Assembly (NCBI RefSeq): GCF_002304225.1
Contig: NZ_NSLB01000009.1
Location: forward strand, 1-64,000
From: Pseudomonas sp. HAR-UPW-AIA-41
GTDB taxonomy: Bacteria > Pseudomonadota > Gammaproteobacteria > Pseudomonadales > Pseudomonadaceae
Direction: 5' to 3'
Length of the DNA stretch: 64,000 bases
Shown here: piece after piece, positions 1-9,140 of the stretch
How the letters are laid out: every line of letters begins with the position of its first letter
Numbering within the stretch: the stretch's first letter is position 1
Translations under genes and position numbers: made by a program
Notes under the pieces: generated by a model
Databases searched by the model: none
Seen by the model: only the letters and a program-made list of their open reading frames with translations
What the model was told of the DNA's origin: nothing

Positions 1-39
1 TGGACGTTTTGACAGCGTAAAGCGCTTAACGCAGGCAAA

Positions 40-76
40 CAAAAAGGCCCCAGGCGGTTAAACCTGGGGCCTTTTC
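40..76 (-). terminator. Rho-independent terminator of tRNA-Arg
   Basis: Read on the minus strand, a 9-bp GC-rich stem (GGCCCCAGG paired with CCTGGGGCC, loop of about 8 nt) is followed by a run of T. It lies just beyond the CCA end of the tRNA and ends that transcript. Confidence 0.85.
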
Positions 77-80
77 TATT

Positions 81-157
81 TGGCGCATCCGGCGGGATTC
101 GAACCCACGACCCCTGCCTTCGGAGGGCAGTACTCTATCCAGCTGAGCTACGGATGC
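81..157 (-). tRNA. tRNA-Arg (anticodon CCG)
   Basis: The minus strand gives a 77-nt cloverleaf. The acceptor stem GCATCCG pairs with CGGATGC. The anticodon stem CTGCC/GGCAG encloses the loop CTCCGAA, so the anticodon is CCG and reads the arginine codon CGG. The T-arm contains the usual GTTCGAATC, and the terminal CCA is encoded in the genome. A promoter lies upstream and a terminator downstream, so this is a single-gene transcript. Confidence 0.95.
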
Positions 158-170
158 GTTGCGGGTCGCC

Positions 171-199
171 ATAATACGCATCCCGGCGGCGTGCGTCCA
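171..199 (-). promoter_or_regulatory. Candidate sigma-70 promoter of tRNA-Arg
   Basis: On the minus strand a -35-like TGGACG (194-199) and a -10-like TATTAT (171-176) are 17 bp apart and end 13 bp before the mature tRNA. Position and spacing fit; the assignment is inferred from sequence only. Confidence 0.5.
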
Positions 200-339
200 T
201 GCCGAGTTAGCCGCGTTGTGGATATCGAACGAAAATACTGATGCTCGGAGTGAATAGCGCAAAAGGACTCAAATAAAGCACAAAAGCGTTAATTTTATCG
301 AACAGGCTATTGCCCTTTTACCTCAGCGGGCCTAGGATT

Positions 340-357
340 CGTTTGAGATTTCAAACG
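340..357. promoter_or_regulatory. Palindrome upstream of gabD
   Basis: A perfect 7-bp inverted repeat (CGTTTGA, 4-nt spacer, TCAAACG) lies about 105 bp before gabD. The 306-bp gap from 158 to 463 otherwise holds only the tRNA promoter. The palindrome could be an operator for the gab genes; no regulator gene lies beside it. Confidence 0.3.
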
Positions 358-463
358 CTCGTGACTGCTCTGTTGAGCCCGGCGTCTTTACTAGCTGACC
401 TCAGGGTCGAGCCCAAGAACAACAAGCGATTCGACGCCTCCGGCGACGTGAAGGAGACCCTCC

Positions 464-1915
464 ATGCAACTCAAGAACCCGCAGCTGTTCCGTCAGCAAG
501 CCTATATCGACGGTCAGTGGCTGGACGCCGACAGTGGCCAGACCATCGCCGTGAATAACCCGGCGACCGGCGAGATCATCGGTAACGTACCGAAGATGGG
601 CCGTGCCGAGACTCGCCGTGCCATTGAGGCTGCTGAGAAGGCTATGCCGGCCTGGAGTGCGCTGACCGCCAAGGAGCGCGCCACCAAGCTGCGCCGTTGG
701 TTCGAGCTGATGATGGAGAATCAGGACGACCTGGGCCGCCTGATGACCATCGAGCAGGGCAAGCCGCTGGCCGAAGCCAAGGGCGAAATTGCCTACGCAG
801 CGTCCTTCCTCGAGTGGTTTGCCGAGGAAGCCAAGCGCGTTTATGGCGACACCATCCCGGGTCACCAGCCGGACAAGCGCATCATCGTGCTCAAGCAGCC
901 GATTGGTGTGACCGCCGCGATTACCCCGTGGAACTTCCCTTCGGCAATGATCACCCGTAAAGCCGGTCCGGCTCTGGCCGCCGGTTGCACCATGGTACTC
1001 AAGCCCGCCTCGCAGACCCCGTATTCGGCTCTGGCACTGGCTGCACTTGCAGAGCAGGCCGGGATTCCGGCTGGCGTGTTCAGCGTGGTGACCGGCAGTG
1101 CCGGCGAAGTCGGCGGCGAGCTGACCAGCAACCCGATCGTGCGCAAGTTGACCTTCACTGGTTCCACCGAGATCGGTCGCCAACTGATGGCCGAGTGCGC
1201 TCAGGACATCAAGAAGGTGTCCCTGGAGCTGGGTGGCAACGCGCCGTTCATTGTTTTCGATGACGCCGATCTGGATGCCGCCGTGGAAGGCGCTCTGATT
1301 TCCAAGTACCGCAACAACGGCCAGACCTGTGTCTGCGCCAACCGCCTGTACATTCAGGATGGCGTGTACGACGCCTTTGTCGACAAGCTGAAGGCCGCCG
1401 TGGCCAAGCTGAAGATCGGCAACGGTCTGGAAGACGGCACCACCACCGGCCCGTTGATCGACAACAAGGCGGTGGCCAAGGTGCAGGAGCACATTGAAGA
1501 CGCCATCAGCAAGGGCGCCAAGCTGGTCGCCGGTGGCAAGCCGCATGCGCTGGGTGGCAGCTTCTTCGAACCGACCATTCTGGTTGATGTACCGAACAAC
1601 GCTGCCGTGGCCAAGGAAGAGACCTTCGGCCCGCTGGCGCCGCTGTTCCGCTTCAAGGACGAGGCAGAAGTGATCGCCATGTCCAACGACACCGAATTCG
1701 GTTTGGCCTCCTACTTCTATGCCCGTGACCTGGGCCGTGTGTTCCGCGTGGCGGAAAAGCTGGAGTACGGCATGGTCGGTATCAACACCGGCGTGATTTC
1801 CACTGAAGTGGCGCCGTTCGGCGGTGTGAAGGCTTCCGGCCTGGGCCGTGAAGGCTCCAAGTACGGTATCGAAGACTACCTTGAGCTGAAGTACCTCTGC
1901 CTCGGCGGTATCTGA
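464..1915 (+). CDS. gabD: NADP-dependent succinate-semialdehyde dehydrogenase
   Basis: Oxidises succinate semialdehyde to succinate with NADP+, the last step of GABA degradation, in the cytoplasm. The protein has 483 residues, the usual GabD length. It shows the aldehyde dehydrogenase active site: the general base Glu at residue 255 in LELGGNAPF and the catalytic Cys at residue 289 in GQTCVC, with the cofactor segment PWNFP near residue 150. The start is set by an AAGGAGA ribosome site about 8 nt before ATG. gabT follows 202 bp downstream on the same strand, and the pair forms the GABA shunt end of the polyamine pathway encoded further right in this window. Confidence 0.95.
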   Translation: MQLKNPQLFRQQAYIDGQWLDADSGQTIAVNNPATGEIIGNVPKMGRAETRRAIEAAEKAMPAWSALTAKERATKLRRWFELMMENQDDLGRLMTIEQGKPLAEAKGEIAYAASFLEWFAEEAKRVYGDTIPGHQPDKRIIVLKQPIGVTAAITPWNFPSAMITRKAGPALAAGCTMVLKPASQTPYSALALAALAEQAGIPAGVFSVVTGSAGEVGGELTSNPIVRKLTFTGSTEIGRQLMAECAQDIKKVSLELGGNAPFIVFDDADLDAAVEGALISKYRNNGQTCVCANRLYIQDGVYDAFVDKLKAAVAKLKIGNGLEDGTTTGPLIDNKAVAKVQEHIEDAISKGAKLVAGGKPHALGGSFFEPTILVDVPNNAAVAKEETFGPLAPLFRFKDEAEVIAMSNDTEFGLASYFYARDLGRVFRVAEKLEYGMVGINTGVISTEVAPFGGVKASGLGREGSKYGIEDYLELKYLCLGGI

Positions 1916-1938
1916 GTTAACTGATTTTCCGTGGGTGT

Positions 1939-1968
1939 CGGGTGGCAGGCAGGAGTCGTAGCCACCCG
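1939..1968 (+). other. Hairpin in the gabD-gabT gap
   Basis: CGGGTGGC and GCCACCCG (8-bp arms, 14-nt loop) can fold just after gabD. No T-run follows, so it is more likely an mRNA-stability or attenuation structure than a full terminator. Confidence 0.35.
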
Positions 1969-2117
1969 GCGTCAGCGTTTCCGGTGGTGGCACCGGCGAA
2001 CCCTGTCGACGGCCCGGCAGACTGAGTGCAGCTCGATCATCGTACGCTGCGCTCCGTCCTGACCCCCGTCATCATCCTTGGACCAAGTCGCTTGATAGTG
2101 CGACCGATGAGGACACC

Positions 2118-3398
2118 ATGAGCAAGACCAACGAATCCATCCTGCAACGCCGTGCCGCCGCTGTTCCGCGTGGCGTAGGTCAGATCCACCCGATCGTCGC
2201 CGAGCGCGCCGAGAACGCCACCGTGTGGGACGTCGAGGGCCGTGAGTTCATCGACTTCGCCGGCGGTATCGCAGTACTGAACACCGGTCACCTGCACCCG
2301 AAAGTGATCGCTGCCGTTCAGGAGCAGCTGACCAAGCTGACCCATACCTGCTTCCAGGTACTGGCCTATGAGCCCTACATCGAGCTGTGCGAAGAAATCG
2401 CCAAGCGCGTACCGGGCAACTTCGCCAAGAAGACCCTGCTGGTGACCTCCGGCTCCGAAGCCGTCGAGAACGCTGTGAAGATCGCCCGTGCTGCCACTGG
2501 CCGTGCCGGCGTGATCGCCTTCACCGGCGCTTACCACGGCCGCACCATGATGACCCTGAGTCTGACCGGCAAGGTCGTCCCGTACTCCGCAGGCATGGGC
2601 CTGATGCCGGGCGGCGTATTCCGCGCACTGGCTCCGTGCGAACTGCATGGCATCAGCGAAGACGATTCGATCGCCAGCATCGAGCGCATCTTCAAGAACG
2701 ATGCACAGCCGCGTGACATCGCCGCCATTATCATCGAGCCGGTACAGGGCGAAGGTGGTTTCTACGTCAACTCTCCGGCCTTCATGAAGCGTCTGCGCGC
2801 CCTGTGCGACGAGCACGGCATCCTGCTGATCGCTGACGAAGTACAGACCGGTGCCGGCCGTACCGGCACCTTCTTCGCCACCGAACAACTGGGCATCGTT
2901 CCGGACCTGACCACCTTCGCCAAATCCGTTGGTGGTGGCTTCCCGATCTCCGGCGTGTGCGGCAAGGCCGAAATCATGGATGCCATCGCTCCGGGTGGCC
3001 TGGGCGGCACCTATGCCGGCAGCCCCATTGCCTGCGCCGCGGCCCTGGCCGTGATGAAGGTGTTCGACGAAGAGAAACTGCTGGAGCGCAGCCAGGCTGT
3101 GGGCGAGAAGCTCAAGGCCGGCCTGCGTGAAATCGCAGCCAAGCACAAGGTTATCGGTGACGTGCGCGGTCTGGGTTCGATGGTCGCCATCGAGCTGTTC
3201 GAGAACGGTGACCACGACAAGCCGGCCGCCGAACTGGTTGGCAAGATTGTCGCCCGTGCGCGCGAGAAAGGCCTGATCCTGCTCTCCTGCGGCACCTACT
3301 ACAACGTCATCCGCTTCCTCATGCCGGTCACCATTCCGGATGCCCAGCTGGAAAAAGGCATTGCCATCGTCGCCGAGTGCTTCGACGAGCTGGCGTAA
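2118..3398 (+). CDS. gabT: 4-aminobutyrate aminotransferase
   Basis: Pyridoxal-phosphate enzyme moving the amino group of GABA to 2-oxoglutarate, giving succinate semialdehyde, the substrate of GabD. The 426-residue length is typical of class III aminotransferases. The motif FAKSVGGGF carries the PLP-binding lysine (Lys269), preceded by the conserved DEVQTG segment around residue 240. An ATGAGGACACC ribosome site precedes the ATG. It lies downstream of gabD with a 202-bp spacer holding one hairpin, so the two genes may be cotranscribed. A strong terminator follows. Confidence 0.95.
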   Translation: MSKTNESILQRRAAAVPRGVGQIHPIVAERAENATVWDVEGREFIDFAGGIAVLNTGHLHPKVIAAVQEQLTKLTHTCFQVLAYEPYIELCEEIAKRVPGNFAKKTLLVTSGSEAVENAVKIARAATGRAGVIAFTGAYHGRTMMTLSLTGKVVPYSAGMGLMPGGVFRALAPCELHGISEDDSIASIERIFKNDAQPRDIAAIIIEPVQGEGGFYVNSPAFMKRLRALCDEHGILLIADEVQTGAGRTGTFFATEQLGIVPDLTTFAKSVGGGFPISGVCGKAEIMDAIAPGGLGGTYAGSPIACAAALAVMKVFDEEKLLERSQAVGEKLKAGLREIAAKHKVIGDVRGLGSMVAIELFENGDHDKPAAELVGKIVARAREKGLILLSCGTYYNVIRFLMPVTIPDAQLEKGIAIVAECFDELA

Positions 3399-3445
3399 GC
3401 ATGCAGTAAATTCGCCTGTGGGCTCACCAGCCAGGCGTCTCCTCT

Positions 3446-3470
3446 AGGCCCGCGCAAGCGGGCCTTTTTT
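3446..3470 (+). terminator. Terminator after gabT
   Basis: Stem AGGCCCGC / GCGGGCCT with a GCAA tetraloop is followed by six T, 48 bp after the gabT stop codon. Confidence 0.9.
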
Positions 3471-3595
3471 ATGCCTGCAGAAAAGCAGTGGTGCCTTAGA
3501 GGCATAACCAGCGACGACAGCGGTTATGGTTTCCTCAAGGTCAGAGTTCCTGCCCGCAACTCCGGTACGCCGTTGAGAGAGGTCTGAAGAGCCAT

Positions 3596-4684
3596 TCAGT
3601 CTGAGTGGTTGGCGAGCTCACTGAGCAACTGGTTGACCTGCATACTGCTCTGCTCCATGTCCTGTACTGCGCGCAGGACCTTGTTCCAGTCCTGGCTTTG
3701 GGCGGCATGCAGGGCCTCATGGGCGGCATCGTGTACCAGTCGGTGCGGTTGCTCCAGCTGTTGGTAGCTGCGTAGACGGCCATAGAGAGCCTGGGTATCG
3801 CTGTTTTTGTACCACTGCCCGAGTCGGCAAGTGTGGTGGTCACTCAGTTGAGTGTTGCTGTCCTGCTGGAACAGGCGCTGATAGACGGACAGCTTGAACA
3901 GTAGGTGGTCGAGTTTGACGGCTTCGCAGAAGGAGCCGAGGGCAATACCCTCAATCAGTTGGCTCATGTGCTCGCCGAGCACCACCATTTCATCAAGAGT
4001 CTGAGCTGAGCTGGAGACATCGCCGGCCAGGCGCGAGGCTTCCTCGGAGAGGGTGCCGATGGAGCGGCTGGCGGTTTCGGTTTCCTGATTGATCGAGCCG
4101 ACAAGCTGGCTGATTTCCTGGGTGGCCTGTGAGGTGCGTTGGGCCAGGGCGCGCACCTCGTCGGCAACCACGGCGAAACCGCGACCTTGTTCACCGGCTC
4201 GGGCAGCCTCGATGGCAGCGTTAAGAGCCAGCAGGTTGGTCTGGTCGGAAATTGCTTTGATCAGCTCGACGATGCGGCTGATCTCGCTGACCCGCTGACG
4301 CAGAAGTTCTACGCTCTGCACGCTGCTGATCCCCTGCTCGGCCATGGTGCTGAGAGAGCTGGAGAAGCCGCCGAGCAGCGCCGAGGTTTGCTCGAAGACA
4401 CCGCTGTGCTGGCGCAGCTTGTCAACTTCGCCGCGCAGCTGGTCGGCTTGAGTCACAACACCATCACGGGTTTGCGACAGCGAGTCCTCGAACTGATCCA
4501 GTTTACTGTGCAATTGACTTTGGTATCGACTCTGTACATTCAGGTCGGTCAATTCTTGTTGATTCGACTGCTGCAGGCTACGCAAGGCCTCAAGCTCTTG
4601 CTGCATTGCGCGCTTTTCCTGCTCAAGCTGACTGACTTGTTGTTGCAGTGCTTCACTGCGCAGGCGCCACTTGCGGTCGAACAT
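3596..4684 (-). CDS. Soluble chemoreceptor-like protein with C-terminal zinc-binding (CZB) domain
   Basis: A 362-residue cytoplasmic signalling protein. Residues 1-60 are a glutamine-rich coiled coil with no membrane segment. Residues about 70-240 are a short methyl-accepting (MCP) signalling module, with the conserved hairpin tip [24 protein letters not shown] sequence near residue 160. Residues about 250-350 match the chemoreceptor zinc-binding domain: His in KLDHLLFK, Cys in HHTCRLGQW and two His in [12 protein letters not shown], the usual 3His/1Cys ligand set. Family knowledge links CZB to sensing of zinc or of oxidants such as HOCl through the Cys. No che genes lie nearby. GGAG 7 nt before ATG fixes the start. 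The exact partner array is unknown. Confidence 0.85.
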   Translation of the reverse strand: MFDRKWRLRSEALQQQVSQLEQEKRAMQQELEALRSLQQSNQQELTDLNVQSRYQSQLHSKLDQFEDSLSQTRDGVVTQADQLRGEVDKLRQHSGVFEQTSALLGGFSSSLSTMAEQGISSVQSVELLRQRVSEISRIVELIKAISDQTNLLALNAAIEAARAGEQGRGFAVVADEVRALAQRTSQATQEISQLVGSINQETETASRSIGTLSEEASRLAGDVSSSAQTLDEMVVLGEHMSQLIEGIALGSFCEAVKLDHLLFKLSVYQRLFQQDSNTQLSDHHTCRLGQWYKNSDTQALYGRLRSYQQLEQPHRLVHDAAHEALHAAQSQDWNKVLRAVQDMEQSSMQVNQLLSELANHSD

Positions 4685-4749
4685 GGTTTGACTCCGAGAA
4701 TTCGATAGGCCGTTTCTACTTATCGTCCGTGACCTGTAGAACTGAAGTT

Positions 4750-5454
4750 TTAGTCTGCCACACGTGCCTGTTCACGGAGGCGCGGCAGATCAATGATTTC
4801 TATCCCGCCATAAGCTAGCCGCAGGATACCCTGGGCTTCCAGGTCCTTGAGAATTTGGTTGGTGGTTTGCCGTGAGATCGCCAGCATCAAGGCCAACTGC
4901 TCCTGAGCCAGTTGAATGACCCTGCGTGGCTCTGGTTGTTCGCCGTAACCTTCAGCGATCTGCAATAAACGCCTCGCCAGACGAGGGGCTGCAGGGAGCA
5001 GGCTCATCTCTTCCAGCGCGACGAAAGCCAGGCGCAGCTTCTGGCTCATCAGCAACGCCAGCTCACGCCAATACTGTGGTTGCTGTTGCAGCAGTGTGAG
5101 CAGTGCCGCCTGGGGTACCTGCAGCAGCAGACAGGGGCCTTCGGCATAGGCGTCGTGTGTGCGGGGCAGGCCATCGAACAGAGAGATCTCGCCGAACCAG
5201 TAGGGCGCCTCGACCAGGGTCAGCAACGCCTCCTTGCCCTGCCGGCTGACCGCGCCGACGCGCATGCTGCCACTCAGCACGGCATACAGCCCGCAGGGAG
5301 GATCGCCACGGCTGAACAGTCGCTGGCCCGCGCTCAGGCGTAAAAGACGGCCTTCGCGGAGGAGCTGTTCCTGCAGGGCGCTGGGTAGCAGGCGGAACCA
5401 TTGGCCGTTTTCCAGCTGCGCGCGGTAAGGGCTAATCTCAGGGCTGATGGGCAT
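4750..5454 (-). CDS. Crp/Fnr-family transcriptional regulator
   Basis: A 234-residue protein with a cyclic-nucleotide-type sensor domain at about residues 25-125 ([20 protein letters not shown] and FGEISLFDG) and a C-terminal winged helix ([19 protein letters not shown], residues about 180-200). There is no Fnr-type four-cysteine cluster, so an Fe-S oxygen sensor is unlikely; the effector is not identifiable. The gene diverges from the DUF962 gene and reads toward the CZB receptor gene. No clear ribosome site was seen before the chosen ATG, so the start is less certain than the family call. Confidence 0.8.
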   Translation of the reverse strand: MPISPEISPYRAQLENGQWFRLLPSALQEQLLREGRLLRLSAGQRLFSRGDPPCGLYAVLSGSMRVGAVSRQGKEALLTLVEAPYWFGEISLFDGLPRTHDAYAEGPCLLLQVPQAALLTLLQQQPQYWRELALLMSQKLRLAFVALEEMSLLPAAPRLARRLLQIAEGYGEQPEPRRVIQLAQEQLALMLAISRQTTNQILKDLEAQGILRLAYGGIEIIDLPRLREQARVAD

Positions 5455-5543
5455 GGCTGTTAAGCATTGTCGGCTAGCTGACAGATGGGTGGTGGGTTGC
5501 CCGGCATCATGCCAAGGTCTGCGTGCAAAGGAGACTCATAACT

Positions 5544-6068
5544 ATGAAAACGCTTGTCGATCACCTGAGCCAGTATGCGGAGTATCACCGTGACCGGCGC
5601 AATATCGCCACCCACTTCGTGGGTATCCCTCTTATTGTTCTGGCCGTGGCTGAGTTGCTGTCACGGCCTGGCCTGGAAGTGGCGGGGCTATGGCTGTCAC
5701 CTGCGGCGCTTGTGGCGGCTGCGGCGGCCATTTTCTACCTGCGTCTGGATCTGCGTTACGGCCTGTTGATGAGTGCATTGTTGCTGCTCAGCCTGTGGTT
5801 CGGCGCGGCGCTCGCCGTGCAGAGCACGGCAGTGTGGCTGGGTGCGGGTGTGGCGCTGTTCGTGATCGGCTGGATCATCCAGTTTGTCGGTCACTACTAC
5901 GAGGGGCGCAAGCCGGCTTTTGTCGATGACCTGATGGGACTGGTTGTTGGGCCGCTGTTCGTGGTTGCCGAGCTGGGCTTTATGCTGGGCCTGCGCAAGG
6001 ATGTCGAGCAGGCAGTCGAAGAGCGTGCCGGGCCGACCTGCATCCGCAACAAGAACGCCATGGCCTGA
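5544..6068 (+). CDS. DUF962 / Mpo1-like membrane protein
   Basis: A 174-residue protein beginning MKTLVDHLSQYAEYHRDRRN, with the family's early His residues (SQYAEYH, ATHFVGIP), a later GHYYEGRKPAF segment and about four hydrophobic helices. It belongs to the DUF962 family; yeast Mpo1 of this family is an iron-dependent dioxygenase of 2-hydroxy fatty acids, but the bacterial role is not established. AAGGAGA 9 nt before the chosen ATG decides against an upstream ATG at 5523. A strong terminator follows. Confidence 0.8.
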   Translation: MKTLVDHLSQYAEYHRDRRNIATHFVGIPLIVLAVAELLSRPGLEVAGLWLSPAALVAAAAAIFYLRLDLRYGLLMSALLLLSLWFGAALAVQSTAVWLGAGVALFVIGWIIQFVGHYYEGRKPAFVDDLMGLVVGPLFVVAELGFMLGLRKDVEQAVEERAGPTCIRNKNAMA

Positions 6069-6084
6069 CAGCCTAAATACCCTG

Positions 6085-6125
6085 ACAACGGCGCAAGGCC
6101 TGTGGCTTATGCGCCGTTGTTGTTT
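6085..6125 (+). terminator. Terminator of the DUF962 gene, overlapping the end of the facing gene
   Basis: An 11-bp perfect stem (ACAACGGCGCA with TGCGCCGTTGT) is followed by TGTTT. Its 3' arm lies inside the last codons of the facing GGDEF/EAL gene, whose stop codon is in the loop. Confidence 0.8.
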
Positions 6126-8986
6126 ATGGCTTCCGGCAATGTGGCATCGGACAGGCTGCTGAGTGGTTGCGGCCGATCGATGAAATAGCCCTGGGCGTAG
6201 TCGATACCCAGTTCGCGCAGGCAGTCGAGGGCAGCCTGACTCTCGACGAATTCCGCCACGGTGCGCAGGCCCAGTTGACGGGCGATCTGCACCATGGAGC
6301 CGACCATGGCCTGATTGATCGGATCGCGTTCGATGCCGCTGATAAAGCTGCCGTCGATCTTCAGCAGATCCAGTGGCAGGCGGCGCAGGTAGGCGTAAGA
6401 GGCAAATCCGCTGCCGAAGTCGTCGAGCGCGACCTTCAGCCCCTGGCTGCGCAACTGGCTGATCCAGGCTGCCGAGCTACCCAGCTCGCCCAGGGCGACC
6501 ATCTCGGTGACTTCGAAGCACAGCTTGTCGGTGGGAAGCTGATGGCCACGCAGCAACTCGTCGATCAACTGGTGAAACTCGGCATCGATCAGCGAGTGGG
6601 CGCTGAGGTTGATGTTGATCAGGGTCAGCCGCGCCAGATGCCGAGGGTTGCCGGCCAGCCACTGGCAGACCTGGCGCAGCACCCAGCGGTCAATGGCGGC
6701 AAGAAAGCCGTAGCGTTCGGCGGCGCTGAGGAACTGGCCCGGGGCAATCCAGTCGCCGCTGTTTGGGTCGCGGTAGCGCAGCAGCACCTCGTAGTGCAGT
6801 CCCGCCTCTCCCTCTTGCAGTGGCAGCACCGTCTGGAAGAACAGCTCGAAATGGTTGTGTTCGATGGCTTCGCGCAGACGGGTGATCCACTGCAGCTGGC
6901 GCTGATGTTCTAGCAGCGCGCCGTCAGCCGGGTTGAAGCGGTGGATGCGATTGCGTCCTTGCTGCTTCGCTTGCTGACCGGCGCTATCCGCCCAGTTCAG
7001 GGCGGTCTGCCAGTCCTTCACGCCTTCGTCCAGACGCAACAGACCAATGCTCACACAAAGGCGGAACGGTTGCCCCTCCCAGCTGAAGACGAACTGTTCG
7101 ACGCTCTGGCGGATCTGTTCGGCTACCGCCCAGGCGGCGCCATCGTCGGCCTCGCGCAGCAGGGTGATGAACTCGTCGCCGCCGACGCGGGCGAGGATTG
7201 CCTGACCGGGCAGGCGTTTCTGCAGATAGAGCGCGAGCTGGCGCAGTAGCTGGTCACCGGCGTTGTGCCCGCAGAGATCGTTGACTTGTTTGAACTGATC
7301 GAGGTCTAGATAGAGCAGGTGGCTGAAGCGCTGACCACGGCCGTTCAGGCAGTCCTCCAGCAGGCGTTCGACTTCGCGGCGGTTGAGCAGGCCAGTCAGT
7401 GCATCGTGTGCAGCCAGGCTTTCCAGGCGCTGTTCAAGCGCACGGCGCTCGCTGAGATCAACCAGAATGCCCTCAATGCAGCCCTCGCCAGGATGTTGGT
7501 GCAGGGACAGCAGCACCCAGTGTTGCAGACCATCCAGGCCACGCAGTGGGCACTCGCCGCTGGCAGTACCGCCGCTGTCCAGTTGCGCACGCAACTGCTG
7601 CCAGTGCTGGGCGCCGATCAGTTGGGGCAGGCCGCTGTTGGCCAGCAGACCGACCTGATATTCGGGCACGCCGCACAGGCGGCGGAAGCTCGGGTTGTTT
7701 TCCAGCAGGCGCCCCTCGCGTGTGCAGCGGAAGATGCCCTCGGCGGCACTGCCGAACAGGTTCTGATAGCGCTGCAGGTTCACAATGGCCTGTTCCTGGC
7801 TGGCGATCAGTGCCTGGCGCAACTGGTCGAGCTGCTTGCCGTTGAGCATGCCGAACAGCAGTACATTGATCAGCGGCAGGCTGGCGTGCAGCGTGTCGAG
7901 AAGCTCGCTGCGTTGGATCACCCCGGCACGGCTGAGTGGCAGGAGGATCATCAGCAGAATGGCGGCGGTCCAGAACAATGCAAACCACCCGGCGAACGGT
8001 CGCCCTAGGCGCAGGCCGAGTATGGTGAGGCCGACCTGATAAAGGCCGATACCGAGAAACAGCAGGTTGACCACTTGCGGTGGTCTTGAACTGTTGAGAT
8101 CGCTGATCAGCCACGCCTGCACCACGAACATGGCCAGGAACAGAGCGTTGCGTAGCCAGCGCAGTGCACGCTGCTGCAGATTGAGGCTGCTAGCGATGAA
8201 CAGGCAACTGAAGACCAGTGCCAGGCTGCCGCTGAGGTTGGTCTCAATGGGCGTAATCAGGGGTTGGCGTGACCAGAACAGCAGCGTGGTCAGGCCGCCG
8301 ATCGAGGCCTGATACAGCGCCAGGCACAGCACCATGGCGCAGTAGTAGCCCAGCTGTGGCTGGCGCAGGGCGGCGTACTTGAACAGGTGAAACAACGCCA
8401 TGATCAGCAGGCCGCCGACAATCAGCGCATTGAAGGCCCAGCGCTCGGCGAGGACTTGATCCTTGAGCGTTGAGGGGATCACCTGCAGTGGCAGGTTCAC
8501 CGAGGAGCTGCTGCGCAGGCGCAGGATAATGTCCATGGGCTGCCGGCCGCTGGTGGGGAGGGCCAGCATGAATCCTGGAAATGGCGTTTCTCGCAGGACA
8601 AAGGGACGAAGGTCACCGGTGGCCCTGTGTAGTGTCAGCATATCCTGGACGTAAACCCAGACTTCCAGCTCGTCGATGAAGAGGTTGTCCAGTTGCAGGT
8701 AGTAGCGTGAGCCTGGGCTGCCGTACAGGCGAAAACCGACCCACCAGCTGCTGTCGCTGTAGCCAAGCGCGGCACCGCCGCTGAGTAACTGGCCTTGTTG
8801 TGTCAGTAACGGGCGGATGCTGCGGACGTTAAAGTTTGAGTGGCGATCTTCCAGAACCTGTAGCTGGCTGACCGGGTGGCTTTGCAGGTTATCGCTCAGG
8901 CGCAGGTCCAGGTTTGGCAAGTCTGCACGGGCAACGCTGACCAGCAGTAGGCCGAGTAGCAGGGTCAGTAGAATGTGTAAGCGCAT
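6107..8986 (-). CDS. 7TM-DISM sensor with PAS, GGDEF and EAL domains (cyclic-di-GMP turnover)
   Basis: About 959 residues from the chosen start, which gives a clean signal peptide (MRLHILLTLLLGLLL, cleavage near ARA-D); an ATG 15 codons upstream is also open. Order: 7TMR-DISM extracellular domain (about 25-155), seven membrane helices (about 170-370), PAS (about 385-500), GGDEF (about 515-665) and EAL (about 690-930). The GGDEF motif is intact at 602-606, but no RxxD inhibitory site precedes it. The EAL motif reads EVLLR (Glu733); the NLSAHSL Asn, FEVTE Glu, DDFGSG Asp pair and LKIDG Lys are all present, so phosphodiesterase activity is plausible. Net direction of activity cannot be told from sequence. 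The gene faces away from the next gene at 9141. Confidence 0.9.
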   Translation of the reverse strand: MRLHILLTLLLGLLLVSVARADLPNLDLRLSDNLQSHPVSQLQVLEDRHSNFNVRSIRPLLTQQGQLLSGGAALGYSDSSWWVGFRLYGSPGSRYYLQLDNLFIDELEVWVYVQDMLTLHRATGDLRPFVLRETPFPGFMLALPTSGRQPMDIILRLRSSSSVNLPLQVIPSTLKDQVLAERWAFNALIVGGLLIMALFHLFKYAALRQPQLGYYCAMVLCLALYQASIGGLTTLLFWSRQPLITPIETNLSGSLALVFSCLFIASSLNLQQRALRWLRNALFLAMFVVQAWLISDLNSSRPPQVVNLLFLGIGLYQVGLTILGLRLGRPFAGWFALFWTAAILLMILLPLSRAGVIQRSELLDTLHASLPLINVLLFGMLNGKQLDQLRQALIASQEQAIVNLQRYQNLFGSAAEGIFRCTREGRLLENNPSFRRLCGVPEYQVGLLANSGLPQLIGAQHWQQLRAQLDSGGTASGECPLRGLDGLQHWVLLSLHQHPGEGCIEGILVDLSERRALEQRLESLAAHDALTGLLNRREVERLLEDCLNGRGQRFSHLLYLDLDQFKQVNDLCGHNAGDQLLRQLALYLQKRLPGQAILARVGGDEFITLLREADDGAAWAVAEQIRQSVEQFVFSWEGQPFRLCVSIGLLRLDEGVKDWQTALNWADSAGQQAKQQGRNRIHRFNPADGALLEHQRQLQWITRLREAIEHNHFELFFQTVLPLQEGEAGLHYEVLLRYRDPNSGDWIAPGQFLSAAERYGFLAAIDRWVLRQVCQWLAGNPRHLARLTLININLSAHSLIDAEFHQLIDELLRGHQLPTDKLCFEVTEMVALGELGSSAAWISQLRSQGLKVALDDFGSGFASYAYLRRLPLDLLKIDGSFISGIERDPINQAMVGSMVQIARQLGLRTVAEFVESQAALDCLRELGIDYAQGYFIDRPQPLSSLSDATLPEAINNNGA

Positions 8987-9140
8987 CAGCATGCGGGCAG
9001 CCTGTGCGGGACAACGGAGCCGAATAGGCAATGTGAATCCAGTCTAGTTCGCTACGCTGGCTGTTGCCGTGCGCTGTCGCCGTCTATGCTGCAAACATCC
9101 ATCATCAACGTTTCCCGACTGAGCAAAGGTTGCCTGCCGT

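Noticed and set aside
401..1993. 530-codon open frame antisense to gabD
   Set aside because: It mirrors gabD codon structure in a GC-rich genome, has no ribosome site and its translation resembles no family.
6770..6800. EVL in place of EAL taken as loss of phosphodiesterase activity
   Set aside because: The catalytic Glu and the other metal and base residues remain; Ala-to-Val at this place is common in active enzymes.
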